From: an uncultured Thiotrichaceae bacterium
GTDB lineage: Bacteria > Pseudomonadota > Gammaproteobacteria > Thiotrichales > Thiotrichaceae
Reading direction: 5' to 3'
Length of the DNA: 20,008 nt
NCBI GenBank assembly: GCA_938038645.1
Contig: CALHTA010000054.1
Coordinates: forward strand, 1 to 20,008
A program made the position numbers and the translations under genes. Below are positions 6,500-14,004 of this stretch, piece by piece. Every line of letters starts with the position of its first letter. Within the stretch, counting starts at the first letter, position 1. The notes under the pieces were generated by a model. The model saw only the letters and a program-made list of their open reading frames with translations. It was not told where the DNA came from and ran no database searches.

Positions 6500-8101
6500 A
6501 TGGACGGACACTTGATTTCTTTAGCTAATATTACGATGCAGTTTGGGGCTAAGCCTCTTTTTGAAAATATCTCCACTAAATTCGGTGACGGGAATCGCTA
6601 CGGATTAATCGGTGCCAATGGCAGTGGTAAATCGACGCTAATGAAAATTCTCGGGGGGGATTTAGAGCCCACTGCAGGAAATGTTGCTAAAGAGCCTAAT
6701 GAGCGTCTGGGTAAACTTCGTCAGGATCAATTTGCTTATGAAGAATTCAGCGTAATCGACACCGTCATCATGGGTCATGAGGAGCTTTGGAAAGTGAAAG
6801 CTGAGCGTGATCGTATTTATTCTTTGGCAGAAATGTCTGAAGAAGATGGAATTAAGGTTGCCGATCTTGAAAGCGAATTTGGTGAAATGGATGGCTATAC
6901 TGCTGAGTCTCGGGCAGGCGAATTATTACTGGGCCTAGATATTCCTGTAGAGCAGCATTTTGGACCGATGAGTGCGGTAGCGCCCGGTTGGAAGCTGCGG
7001 GTGTTGTTGGCGCAAGCGTTGTTTTCAGATCCAGATATATTGCTACTAGATGAGCCAACCAACAACTTGGACATCAATACCATTCGTTGGTTAGAAAAAA
7101 TTCTCAACGAACGTAAAAGCACCATGATCATTATCTCGCATGATCGTCACTTCCTAAATAGTGTCTGCAGTCATATGGCTGATTTGGATTACGGTGAGCT
7201 TCGTACCTTCCCTGGTAACTATGACGAATACATGACCGCCGCCACTCAGGCGCGTGAGTTAATGATGAACGAAAACGCAAAGAAGAAAGCTAAGATCGCT
7301 GAGTTACAGGCCTTCGTTAGTCGCTTCTCAGCAAATGCTTCTAAAGCACGTCAGGCAACGTCACGCGCTAAACAGTTAGATAAAATTCAACTGGAGCATG
7401 TCAAGCTATCCAGCCGTGTGAACCCTTACATCCGCTTCGAGCAAGAAAAGAAGCTTTATCGCTTAGCACTTGAAGTTAACGGTTTGGAAAAAGGTTTCGA
7501 TGGCGAAAAGCTTTTTGAAAATATCGACATGATGGTTGAAGTCGGTGAGCGTATAGCCATTATCGGCCCAAATGGCATTGGTAAAACAACATTGCTTCGC
7601 TGTTTGCAGGGTGACCTAGAGTCTGATAGCGGTACGGTGAAGTGGTCTGAGAATGCAAATATTGGCTATTGCGCTCAGGATCATATGCATGATTTTGAGG
7701 GTGGAGAAAAGTTGTTCGACTGGATGAATCAATGGCGTGGTGAAGAAGACGATGAACAAGAGGTGCGAAGTGTCTTGGGACGTCTATTGTTCTCTAAGGC
7801 AGAAAGCGAGAAATCGGTTAAGGTGATTTCTGGAGGGGAGCAAGGTAGAATGATCTTTGGTCGCTTAATGTTACAGAAACCAAACATCCTTTTGATGGAT
7901 GAGCCGACCAATCACCTTGATATGGAATCTATCGAATCTTTAAACTTGGCATTGGATCACTATGAAGGAACATTGATCTTTGTTAGTCATGACCGTGAGT
8001 TTGTTTCATCCCTAGCAACACGAATCATCGAACTAACACCGACTGGCATAAATTTCTTCTCAGGCACATATGACGAGTATTTAGCGAGTCAAGCGGTCTG
8101 A
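6500..8101 (+). CDS. ybiT: ABC-F family ATPase, YbiT type
   Basis: A 533-residue soluble ABC-F protein with two ATP-binding cassettes and no membrane domain. Cassette 1 has Walker [10 protein letters not shown], a divergent signature around [14 protein letters not shown] and Walker [13 protein letters not shown]. The inter-cassette linker (P-site tRNA interaction motif, rich in Ala/Lys/Arg: [17 protein letters not shown]) follows. Cassette 2 has [11 protein letters not shown], signature SGGEQGRM and [12 protein letters not shown], then SHDRE. ABC-F proteins act on the ribosome to relieve stalling; the sequence closely follows E. coli YbiT (530 residues) throughout. The open frame reaches back to a TTG at 6461, but this lies inside the preceding terminator, so the ATG at 6500 is chosen. 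Its ribosome site is poor. A strong terminator follows. Confidence 0.95.
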   Translation: MDGHLISLANITMQFGAKPLFENISTKFGDGNRYGLIGANGSGKSTLMKILGGDLEPTAGNVAKEPNERLGKLRQDQFAYEEFSVIDTVIMGHEELWKVKAERDRIYSLAEMSEEDGIKVADLESEFGEMDGYTAESRAGELLLGLDIPVEQHFGPMSAVAPGWKLRVLLAQALFSDPDILLLDEPTNNLDINTIRWLEKILNERKSTMIIISHDRHFLNSVCSHMADLDYGELRTFPGNYDEYMTAATQARELMMNENAKKKAKIAELQAFVSRFSANASKARQATSRAKQLDKIQLEHVKLSSRVNPYIRFEQEKKLYRLALEVNGLEKGFDGEKLFENIDMMVEVGERIAIIGPNGIGKTTLLRCLQGDLESDSGTVKWSENANIGYCAQDHMHDFEGGEKLFDWMNQWRGEEDDEQEVRSVLGRLLFSKAESEKSVKVISGGEQGRMIFGRLMLQKPNILLMDEPTNHLDMESIESLNLALDHYEGTLIFVSHDREFVSSLATRIIELTPTGINFFSGTYDEYLASQAV

Positions 8102-8111
8102 TAGTCGAATG

Positions 8112-8152
8112 AAAAAGGGCTCAGGTCTGAATGAATGCCTGAGCCCTTTTAT
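8112..8152. terminator. Bidirectional rho-independent terminator
   Basis: A perfect 13-bp stem (AAAAGGGCTCAGG at 8113-8125 with CCTGAGCCCTTTT at 8138-8150, 12-nt loop), flanked by A and T runs, lies between the convergent ybiT and the small secreted-protein gene. Confidence 0.95.
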
Positions 8153-8157
8153 TTGAA

Positions 8158-8490
8158 CTAGCGTCGCTTCTTTAGAACGACCGTTGAATGTTCGTCTGAA
8201 CGCAGCGTTAAAAAGCCTTTTCGCAATGAATAGGTCGCTTTTTTCTTCTTTTTACTACCCAGCACGCTGTAGTGGAAAGTTAAGTTTTTCCCACTGATCG
8301 ACCACTTTCCTGTAAAAGTTATCATTTTATAGCGATAGACATATCGCATATTTTTCTTGAAATGGATTTGTATTGAAGAACCGGAAATACCTTTCCAATT
8401 ACCATAGAGTTTTGATTTACTGTTAGCCGCTACTGAAGAGCTAAGCAAGACAAGGCCGATAGCCAATAGCCACTGGTGGAAAAAATTCAT
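8158..8490 (-). CDS. Small basic secreted protein, unknown function
   Basis: A 110-residue protein not recognised as a named family. A Sec signal peptide spans residues 1 to about 22 (hydrophobic LLAIGLVLLSSSVAA). The mature part alternates short polar and hydrophobic stretches (GNWKGIS, IQIHF, YVYRYKMITFTGKWSI, LTFHYSVL, FLTL, STVVLK), typical of a small beta-barrel or lipocalin-like sandwich, and is very basic, with a KKKKK run and a KKRR C-terminus. A strong GGGGG ribosome site lies 7-11 nt upstream of the ATG (8498-8502). An 8-bp inverted repeat lies about 30-55 bp upstream. A periplasmic role binding an acidic or lipid ligand would be speculation. Confidence 0.72.
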   Translation of the reverse strand: MNFFHQWLLAIGLVLLSSSVAANSKSKLYGNWKGISGSSIQIHFKKNMRYVYRYKMITFTGKWSISGKNLTFHYSVLGSKKKKKATYSLRKGFLTLRSDEHSTVVLKKRR

Positions 8491-8521
8491 GAAGCCCCCG
8501 CATTCATATTTTTTTATTTTT

Positions 8522-8545
8522 ACGTTACTAATTAAACAGTAACGT
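8522..8545. promoter_or_regulatory. Perfect 8-bp inverted repeat upstream of the small secreted-protein gene
   Basis: ACGTTACT (8522-8529) and AGTAACGT (8538-8545) form a perfect dyad around an 8-nt A/T-rich centre. On the minus strand it lies 32-55 bp before the start at 8490 and 31 bp after the uppP stop. On the minus strand the sequence after the dyad is A-rich rather than T-rich, so it is a poor intrinsic terminator for uppP; an operator for the gene at 8490 is the alternative. Confidence 0.45.
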
Positions 8546-8576
8546 GTCCTAGTTTTATAGAATATTTATTTAGGAA

Positions 8577-9365
8577 TTAGTGTGCACCAAGACTCCCGTT
8601 GTAAATTAGAATTAATAAGAGAACTCCAAAAATGATTCGATAAATACCGAAAGCGACAAACGTGAAATGCTCAAGAAATCTGATAAAAAGCTTCATCGCA
8701 AGAAAGGCGACAACGAATGCCGTTAAGAAGCCTATGCCTAAAGCAATGAGGTTTGCATCACTAAACTCATTGTAATTCTTTAAAAAGTCGTAACCACTAG
8801 CTGCTACCATCACTGGCATTGCCAATAAAAATGAGAATTCGGCACTGGCTTTACGACTTAGACCAACTAGCATGGCGCCTATAATTGTTGATCCCGCTCT
8901 ACTAGTTCCTGGGACTAATGCAAAGACTTGAGCAATACCAACCCATACTGCTTGCTTATAACTGATATCTTCTACATATTGAATTTCAGCAACTCGATCT
9001 TTATGTAAGTATTCAACTATTAGAAAAATTATCCCTCCGACTATAAACATAATCGCAACAATTGTGACGTCGAAAAGGGATTTAATCTGATCACTAAAAA
9101 GGAAACCAATAGCCCCAATCGGGATAAAGGCAATGGCGATTTTTACCCAAAGATCAAAATACCTCAATGTGAATTTTTGACTGTAATTGGCAATAACTGC
9201 AAGAATCGCTGCTAATTGGATGATAACTTCAAAAGCCGCGTTTTCTTTAGTCTGATCCAAGCCCATCCATTCGCTGGCAACGATTAAGTGGCCCGTTGAA
9301 GAAATGGGGAGAAACTCAGTAAGTCCTTCTATTGCGCCAAGAATAATGGCGTGAAAAATGTCCAT
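8577..9365 (-). CDS. uppP: Undecaprenyl-diphosphatase UppP (BacA)
   Basis: A 262-residue polytopic inner-membrane phosphatase that recycles undecaprenyl pyrophosphate to the monophosphate carrier needed for peptidoglycan and O-antigen synthesis; family members confer bacitracin tolerance when overexpressed. Active-site segments are [14 protein letters not shown] (Glu13, Glu17 and His26, equal to Glu17, Glu21 and His30 of E. coli) and PGTSRAGS (Arg156, equal to Arg174). About eight hydrophobic segments cover the rest. The length is near the usual 265-275. It stands alone, with a 198-bp upstream gap and no strong ribosome site. Confidence 0.95.
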   Translation of the reverse strand: MDIFHAIILGAIEGLTEFLPISSTGHLIVASEWMGLDQTKENAAFEVIIQLAAILAVIANYSQKFTLRYFDLWVKIAIAFIPIGAIGFLFSDQIKSLFDVTIVAIMFIVGGIIFLIVEYLHKDRVAEIQYVEDISYKQAVWVGIAQVFALVPGTSRAGSTIIGAMLVGLSRKASAEFSFLLAMPVMVAASGYDFLKNYNEFSDANLIALGIGFLTAFVVAFLAMKLFIRFLEHFTFVAFGIYRIIFGVLLLILIYNGSLGAH

Positions 9366-9494
9366 AGTTTATTCGCTAAGTAAGAATAGTCTTCTATTTT
9401 TATTAAATTGCCGCGGTAGAGTAACGGTTATTATCTAATTATGAAAGAAAAGTGGTGAGAGTAATAGAAAAAAATTGTATAAGTATTGATCACA

Positions 9495-9537
9495 GGGAAT
9501 TATTCCCCAATCATTCTTAATGAAATATGAATGATTG
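9495..9537. repeat. Two adjacent palindromes in the uppP upstream gap
   Basis: GGGAAT-T-ATTCCC (9495-9507) is directly followed by an inverted repeat CAATCATTC (9508-9516) / GAATGATTG (9529-9537) with a 12-nt loop. They lie 27-69 bp beyond the stop of the gene at 9564 (minus strand) and about 130-170 bp before uppP. The second hairpin could end transcription of the small gene but has no T-run; the first looks like a protein-binding dyad. Confidence 0.4.
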
Positions 9538-9563
9538 CTGCAGATATAAATTATTTTCAATAA

Positions 9564-9875
9564 TTACTGGTTACTATTGACAGCCATAGATTCGGATTTG
9601 GTATTTAATTCATCAATGGCAATTAGCACCGCTGCACTGAGTTCATCAAAACACGTTTTTAGATAGGCCGAAAGATGCTCATCGCTGATGCCATCTTCCT
9701 TGGAGAAACCTTCGCACTGAGTTAACACATACTGTCTTTCTTCTAAGGTCAGCTTGCTTTTAGCGATCGTTCCAGCAGTATCAGTATCGTTAGGTAAGGG
9801 AACATTTGCCAAGCTTGTTTCAACAAAAAATAGGGTACAGAGACACCCTAGCGCTAGGCGGTTTAATATTCTCAT
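9564..9875 (-). CDS. Small secreted protein with two cysteines, unknown function
   Basis: About 103 residues from the preferred start. The open frame begins at 9893, but an AAGGA ribosome site lies inside it (complement of 9883-9887), 7 nt before the ATG at 9875 and 4 nt before the one at 9878, so the first five or six residues are probably not translated. The protein then starts MRILNRLALGCLCTLFF, a normal Sec signal peptide with likely cleavage after ETSLA. The mature part is short, acidic and predicted helical, with two cysteines (TQCEGF and KTCFDEL) that could form a disulfide. No family is recognised. It is divergent from the P-loop ATPase gene. Confidence 0.65.
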   Translation of the reverse strand: MRILNRLALGCLCTLFFVETSLANVPLPNDTDTAGTIAKSKLTLEERQYVLTQCEGFSKEDGISDEHLSAYLKTCFDELSAAVLIAIDELNTKSESMAVNSNQ

Positions 9876-9981
9876 CATACATTCCTTGTTCAATGATTAT
9901 TTTTGTCATATTTTTAGTATTAGGTCATATCTCAATTCTTACCCGTAAGATAAAGGTGCATGCTGAGATCTTCTGGGTATA

Positions 9982-10872
9982 ATGCCCTTTTTAATGTCAG
10001 CTAGAAAGAATAAAGTGAGACTAACACCTGATCAATTTCGTCATTGGAAGCATAAATCAATCACTTTTCTAGGAATGTCGGGAATCGGTAAGACTTATAT
10101 CTCTAATATTCTTCGAAGTAGCGACTGGTTTCACTATTCTGGTGACTACCGTATTGGCACTCGTTATATGAATGAGCCAATACTCGACAATATCAAATCC
10201 CAAGCTATGCAAGTTCCATTTTTGCAGGATCTTTTGCGTAGTGACTCCATCTACATTAGCAACAATATAACGGTTGATCACTTAAAGCCTCTGTCTACTT
10301 TTTTGGGGAAGTTAGGGGATCCTGCTAAAGGTGGTTTGACGCTTAAAGATTTTAAACGCCGATTACAACTTCATCATGAAGCTGAAGTTGCTGCGATGAT
10401 GGATGTGCCGGAGTTCATGAAAAAAGCTAAAGACCTCTATGGCTTTAATCATTTTATAAATGATGCAGGAGGCAGTGTTTGTGAGTTGGAAAATGAAGCG
10501 GTATTAGAGACGCTCAGTCAGCATACCTTAATGGTTTACATACAAGCTTCTGAGGAAAATAAGGAAATTCTTCTTCAAAGAGCAATAGATTCACCTAAAC
10601 CTTTATATTACCGAGAAGCCTTTCTTGATGAACAGCTCAGTCATTACATGGCTGAGAAACAAATAGACTACGTTGCTTTGATTGACCCTGATGATTTTGT
10701 TCGGTGGGTTTTCCCTAAACTGTTTAGTTCAAGAATTCCCCGTTACGAATCAATTGCCAGTCAATACGCCTATACGATTAAAACGGAGGAGTTGTACCAG
10801 GTTAGTAGTGAGTCTGACTTTTTAAATCTTATCGAAAAAGCAATTGATAGAACTACCTTGGAAGCGTCTTAA
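9982..10872 (+). CDS. P-loop kinase-like ATPase, unknown function, coupled to metA
   Basis: A 296-residue cytosolic protein with one Walker A motif GMSGIGKT (residues 31-38) directly after a beta-strand (SITFL). Other features are YSGDYRIGTRY soon after (resembling the Asp/Arg substrate-binding region of small-molecule kinases), INDAGGSVCELE (Asp161 to Gly164, where shikimate and gluconate kinases carry a substrate-site Gly-rich turn), and a late Arg-rich helical region. There is no ABC signature or AAA second region of homology, so a nucleotide or metabolite kinase-like fold is most likely. The start is uncertain: the first ATG (9982) overlaps a TATAAT sequence, and Met5 at 9994 is possible. 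It ends exactly where metA begins (TAAATG, no gap), so the two are surely cotranscribed. Substrate unknown. Confidence 0.8.
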   Translation: MPFLMSARKNKVRLTPDQFRHWKHKSITFLGMSGIGKTYISNILRSSDWFHYSGDYRIGTRYMNEPILDNIKSQAMQVPFLQDLLRSDSIYISNNITVDHLKPLSTFLGKLGDPAKGGLTLKDFKRRLQLHHEAEVAAMMDVPEFMKKAKDLYGFNHFINDAGGSVCELENEAVLETLSQHTLMVYIQASEENKEILLQRAIDSPKPLYYREAFLDEQLSHYMAEKQIDYVALIDPDDFVRWVFPKLFSSRIPRYESIASQYAYTIKTEELYQVSSESDFLNLIEKAIDRTTLEAS

Positions 10873-11940
10873 ATGCCTTTAGTTGCCCACAATGATTTAC
10901 CCGCCTTTCAAGATTTGCACAAAGAAGGTCAGATTGTTCTTAGTCACGAACGTGCAAAGCATCAAGATATACGCGCATTACACGTGGGCTTGCTCAATAT
11001 GATGCCTGATGCTGCACTAGTGCCCACTGAGCGGCAGTTCTTTCGCTTAATAGGGGCAAGTAACCCCATTGCTCAGTTTTATGTGCATCCTTTCGCTTTG
11101 CCTGAACAAGCTCGTGGCGAAAAAGCTCAAAAACATATTGCCGATCACTACGAAACCTTTGAGCAAATTCAAGACCAGGGTTTAGATGCACTCATCATTA
11201 CCGGCGCTAATGTGACTCACTCGAACCTATCCGATGAGTCCTTTTGGGAGCCGCTAATTAAAGTTGCCGATTGGGCCCATGAAAATGTCACCTCAACACT
11301 GTGCTCTTGTTTAGCAACTCATGCAATTATCGAGGCTCGGCATCATCAAAAGCGGCAGAGTTTAGGAGATAAAAAACACTGGGGTGTATTTCAGCACTGG
11401 GTTAAAGATAACACTCATCCGCTAGTGTCTGACATCAACACTCGCTTCGATGTGCCTCACTCCCGCTATAATAAAATGAGCCGAGAGCAATTCAGTAAAG
11501 CAGGACTCAAGATATTGGTTGAAGGAGAAAAGGCCGGCGTTCACTTAGCCGTTAGTGCCGATGGTATACGAACTGTATATTTCCAAGGGCACCCAGAATA
11601 CGATCGCATTAGTTTAATTAAAGAGTACAAACGAGAAGTCATTCGCTTTTTTACGAATGAGAGAAGTGATTATCCGCCATTCCCGGAAAATATTTTTGAT
11701 ATCACCAGCCAAGCTTTGTTTGATGAATACCAGGACTTGATAACACAGTCTATGAAAGCCAAAGAATCGATGCCTGTTTTTCCGGAAGATATCATCCTTC
11801 CAAGAGTACAAAACACTTGGCACGACTCAGGTTTAGCCGTTATTGGGAATTGGATGGGGCTGGTTTATCAAATCACACACACAGATCGCAAACGCCCGTT
11901 CATGGATGGTTTAGACCCACAAAACCCACTAGGCCTATAA
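10873..11940 (+). CDS. metA: Homoserine O-acyltransferase, divergent MetA family
   Basis: A 355-residue enzyme of the MetA homoserine O-succinyltransferase family, which acylates L-homoserine as the first committed step of methionine synthesis. Aligning by eye with E. coli MetA gives catalytic Cys146 (second Cys of STLCSCLATHA, equal to Cys142), His240 and Glu242 in GHPEYD (equal to His235 and Glu237), plus PHSRY and an LNMMP stretch. Differences: Thr115 stands where Gly111 (succinyl) or Glu111 (acetyl) sets the acyl donor, and the Lys46-Lys47 pair after LNLMP is replaced by Asp-Ala with two extra residues. The protein is about 45 residues longer than E. coli MetA, mostly at the C-terminus. 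GGAAG at 10860-10864 is the ribosome site, lying in the preceding gene. Donor specificity cannot be assumed. Confidence 0.88.
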   Translation: MPLVAHNDLPAFQDLHKEGQIVLSHERAKHQDIRALHVGLLNMMPDAALVPTERQFFRLIGASNPIAQFYVHPFALPEQARGEKAQKHIADHYETFEQIQDQGLDALIITGANVTHSNLSDESFWEPLIKVADWAHENVTSTLCSCLATHAIIEARHHQKRQSLGDKKHWGVFQHWVKDNTHPLVSDINTRFDVPHSRYNKMSREQFSKAGLKILVEGEKAGVHLAVSADGIRTVYFQGHPEYDRISLIKEYKREVIRFFTNERSDYPPFPENIFDITSQALFDEYQDLITQSMKAKESMPVFPEDIILPRVQNTWHDSGLAVIGNWMGLVYQITHTDRKRPFMDGLDPQNPLGL

Positions 11941-11967
11941 TTGACATTAAATTATTAATTCTTAACC

Positions 11968-11996
11968 TTGCTAAATATTTGTTCAGCTAGGATAAA
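11968..11996 (+). promoter_or_regulatory. Possible sigma-70 promoter for the outer-membrane protein gene
   Basis: TTGCTA (11968-11973), a 17-nt spacer and GATAAA (11991-11996) match four of six consensus bases each. It would give a leader of about 215 nt carrying the two hairpins listed below. It is modest and unproven. Confidence 0.35.
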
Positions 11997-12010
11997 GCCT
12001 TATGTCTGAT

Positions 12011-12040
12011 AATTGAACTCCTTAGCGCTGGGGTTCAATT
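12011..12040 (+). repeat. Strong hairpin in the metA/outer-membrane protein gap
   Basis: AATTGAACTCC (12011-12021) pairs with GGGGTTCAATT (12030-12040), 11 bp with one G-U and an 8-nt loop that itself contains AGCGCT. There is no T-run on either side, so it is not a standard terminator for metA; it may be an mRNA 5' or 3' structure. Confidence 0.6.
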
Positions 12041-12139
12041 ACGGGCTGAAATGCTAGTTAGGTTTTAAAATTAGAAATAAAAATTATTTTTTTGAAACCA
12101 TTCTGACTTCAATGCTACACACACTAGCGTTTATCTTTT

Positions 12140-12172
12140 AAACAGCCATTATAAAAATGGTCATTGCTGTTT
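12140..12172 (+). repeat. Second hairpin in the leader of the outer-membrane protein gene
   Basis: AAACAG (12140-12145) pairs with CTGTTT (12167-12172), and inside it CCATT (12146-12150) pairs with AATGG (12156-12160), leaving a 6-nt bulge. It lies 48 bp upstream of the ATG at 12220 and may affect translation or stability. Confidence 0.4.
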
Positions 12173-12219
12173 TAAGTTAAACGGGAACGGGTTTAATTAG
12201 CTAATCAAAGAGAACAATC

Positions 12220-13413
12220 ATGATCGTAAGAACTAAAATAGCGGCGGCTTTGTCTGTTGCACTACTTTCTATTGCAGGTACTGCAACAGCTGAAGTTACT
12301 CTGTATGACTACACAGAAGCAAACAGTAATTATCAAGATGCGTACGTCAATGGCTCCTTCAGTGCGACTGATGGAAACGGACATGACCAAACGGCATACA
12401 ATGCTAGCTTGGCATTAGATTTTGATCGAGTTATCAGCAGCGCTAATCGTAACTTAGGAATGGCTTTTAATGCAGGTGGTACGCTTAATCGCGGTTCTGC
12501 TGCGGGTGCTTCCTCTGAAAGTAACTATATCGCAGCAGGTAGTGTTACAGCCGACAACTACTTCCGTCCAAATTCAAAAGGATTATTTTGGTACGGTTCT
12601 GGTGAAGCTGGAATAAAGAAAGGCGCTGATAAGCCATTCACTAAGGTAGGTGTTGGTTTAGGTTTTGGTCGTGCCGTTAATGTTACTCCTATGGCTAAAG
12701 CCATGAGACTAATCGAAGCGTTGCGTGAGCAGGGTGCACTATCTGCAAACCCGAGCAAAGCTACTTACTTGAAGATAGCACAAGTTATTGCTCGTGAAGA
12801 TGAGTACAAGAGCAAATATCGTTTGGGTAACTACGAACAACAGTGGATTACTGACATTGAGAAGGCTCTGGTTGCAAGTGGCCAAGTTCGTGGTTCTCTA
12901 AGCGCAGCAGGCGTTATCGAAGCTCGTGACGTATTAATCAATGAGCGTATCTCTACACGTAAGCACGGTTGGTTGGTTCGAGCGGGTCTAGGTCTTATTC
13001 TGACTAACTACGATGGTACTGATGGCGGCGACCCGACTTTAGATATCGGTGCTGAATATCATCGTCCACTTAGCAATGACACGCAGTTCTCAAACGTTGC
13101 TAAGTTCTCAAGTATTTATGGTGATGACGATACAGGCTACCGTTTGTATAACACCATGTCTTTGACGCATGAGTTGTCTGACAAGATTGACTGGGAAAAC
13201 TCTTGGTTAATGGACTACAGCAAAGCGGGTGATGCAGGTGGTCAGGATACGACGTCTAACACATTGAGCTCTACTTTCCGTTACTACCTAAATAACCAGT
13301 TAGATCTTACTGCGACAGGTAAAATTTCTGACACAGAAGATGATATTGCTAATAACGGTAACGATGATACGGATCTATCGTTCAACGTTGGTGCAAGCTA
13401 CCGTTTACGTTAA
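12220..13413 (+). CDS. Outer-membrane beta-barrel protein with helical insertion
   Basis: A 397-residue exported protein, family not recognised. The signal peptide ends at about residue 24 (TATA before EVTLYDY). Most of the protein is alternating amphipathic strands with aromatic girdles and Gly/Asn/Asp-rich turns (for example YNASLALDFDRV, WLVRAGLGLIL, SSTFRYYL, LSFNVGASYRL), typical of an outer-membrane barrel. Residues about 155-246 are different: helical and charged (TPMAKAMRLIEALREQ through VLINERISTRK), inserted between two strands. The last residue is Arg, not the usual terminal Phe or Trp, though a barrel-like YRL precedes it. It could be a porin-like channel or a structural barrel; no ligand can be assigned. 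An AAAGAG ribosome site and a strong terminator suggest a monocistronic, well expressed gene. Confidence 0.78.
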   Translation: MIVRTKIAAALSVALLSIAGTATAEVTLYDYTEANSNYQDAYVNGSFSATDGNGHDQTAYNASLALDFDRVISSANRNLGMAFNAGGTLNRGSAAGASSESNYIAAGSVTADNYFRPNSKGLFWYGSGEAGIKKGADKPFTKVGVGLGFGRAVNVTPMAKAMRLIEALREQGALSANPSKATYLKIAQVIAREDEYKSKYRLGNYEQQWITDIEKALVASGQVRGSLSAAGVIEARDVLINERISTRKHGWLVRAGLGLILTNYDGTDGGDPTLDIGAEYHRPLSNDTQFSNVAKFSSIYGDDDTGYRLYNTMSLTHELSDKIDWENSWLMDYSKAGDAGGQDTTSNTLSSTFRYYLNNQLDLTATGKISDTEDDIANNGNDDTDLSFNVGASYRLR

Positions 13414-13440
13414 TTATGTAGTATTTAGCTAACGCTGAAG

Positions 13441-13478
13441 AAAAAGCGGAGTGATGAGTAATCATCCTCCGCTTTTTT
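13441..13478 (+). terminator. Strong rho-independent terminator
   Basis: AAAAAGCGGAG (13441-13451) pairs with CTCCGCTTTTT (13467-13477); the stem continues inside with GATGA/TCATC after a one-base bulge, leaving a GTAA tetraloop. The T-run follows. It ends the outer-membrane protein transcript. Confidence 0.94.
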
Positions 13479-13572
13479 AATGGCTCAAATAAATTGTTTA
13501 AAATTAGTAAACGTTAAGTTTAATGACTTATGCTAAATTACCTATTCATCAGGGCATTGATAAGAACAAAAC

Positions 13573-14004
13573 ATGAAGAAAAAATTAGCTGAACTAGGCT
13601 GGCGTGAGTACGTGGATTTTCCAGATTTTGGCATCACAGGAGTGAAAGCTAAGATAGATACTGGGGCTAAAACATCATGCATCCATGCGTTTTCTGTTGA
13701 AACCTTTGAGAAGAACAATGAGGTTTGGGTACGTTTCGGTGTGCACCCAAATCAAGAAGACAGAGTCACTGAGGTTTGGTGTGAGTCACCGGTTGTGGAC
13801 TATCGTGAAGTCACTGACTCTGGAGGTCATAACGAAATGCGCTATGTCATCTCTTCCAAGTTAATTATTGGGGATCTAGAATTTGAGACCGAACTCACTT
13901 TAGCTAACCGAGACAACATGCGTTATCGAATGTTGTTAGGCCGCCGGGCCATGAGAGGTCGATTTACAGTCAACCCCAGTGTTTCATATCGTCAAATTAA
14001 ATAA
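13573..14004 (+). CDS. RimB-like retropepsin-fold protease (ATP-dependent zinc protease family)
   Basis: A 143-residue protein of the PF05618 type, called ATP-dependent zinc protease but with a retropepsin-like aspartyl fold. The single catalytic motif is AKIDTGAKTSCIHA (Asp29), followed by the family hallmarks EMRYVI and, near the C-terminus, MLLGRRAMRGRFTVNP. In Pseudomonas the homologue RimB acts with RimK, which adds glutamates to ribosomal protein S6. Its usual partners are rimK and an AstE/AspA-like acylase; here the acylase is convergent and rimK is missing from the window. The stop overlaps the neighbour's stop by 8 bp. The upstream 90 bp show no strong ribosome site. Confidence 0.9.
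   Translation: MKKKLAELGWREYVDFPDFGITGVKAKIDTGAKTSCIHAFSVETFEKNNEVWVRFGVHPNQEDRVTEVWCESPVVDYREVTDSGGHNEMRYVISSKLIIGDLEFETELTLANRDNMRYRMLLGRRAMRGRFTVNPSVSYRQIK

Noticed and set aside
9978..9983. TATAAT as a -10 element for the ATPase/metA pair
   Set aside because: The hexamer is perfect but overlaps the first ATG, no -35 element lies 16-18 nt upstream (GGTGCA at 9955-9960) and there is no extended -10; the real promoter is not identified.
11941..11946. TTGACA right after the metA stop as a -35 element
   Set aside because: No TATAAT-like sequence lies 16-18 nt downstream.
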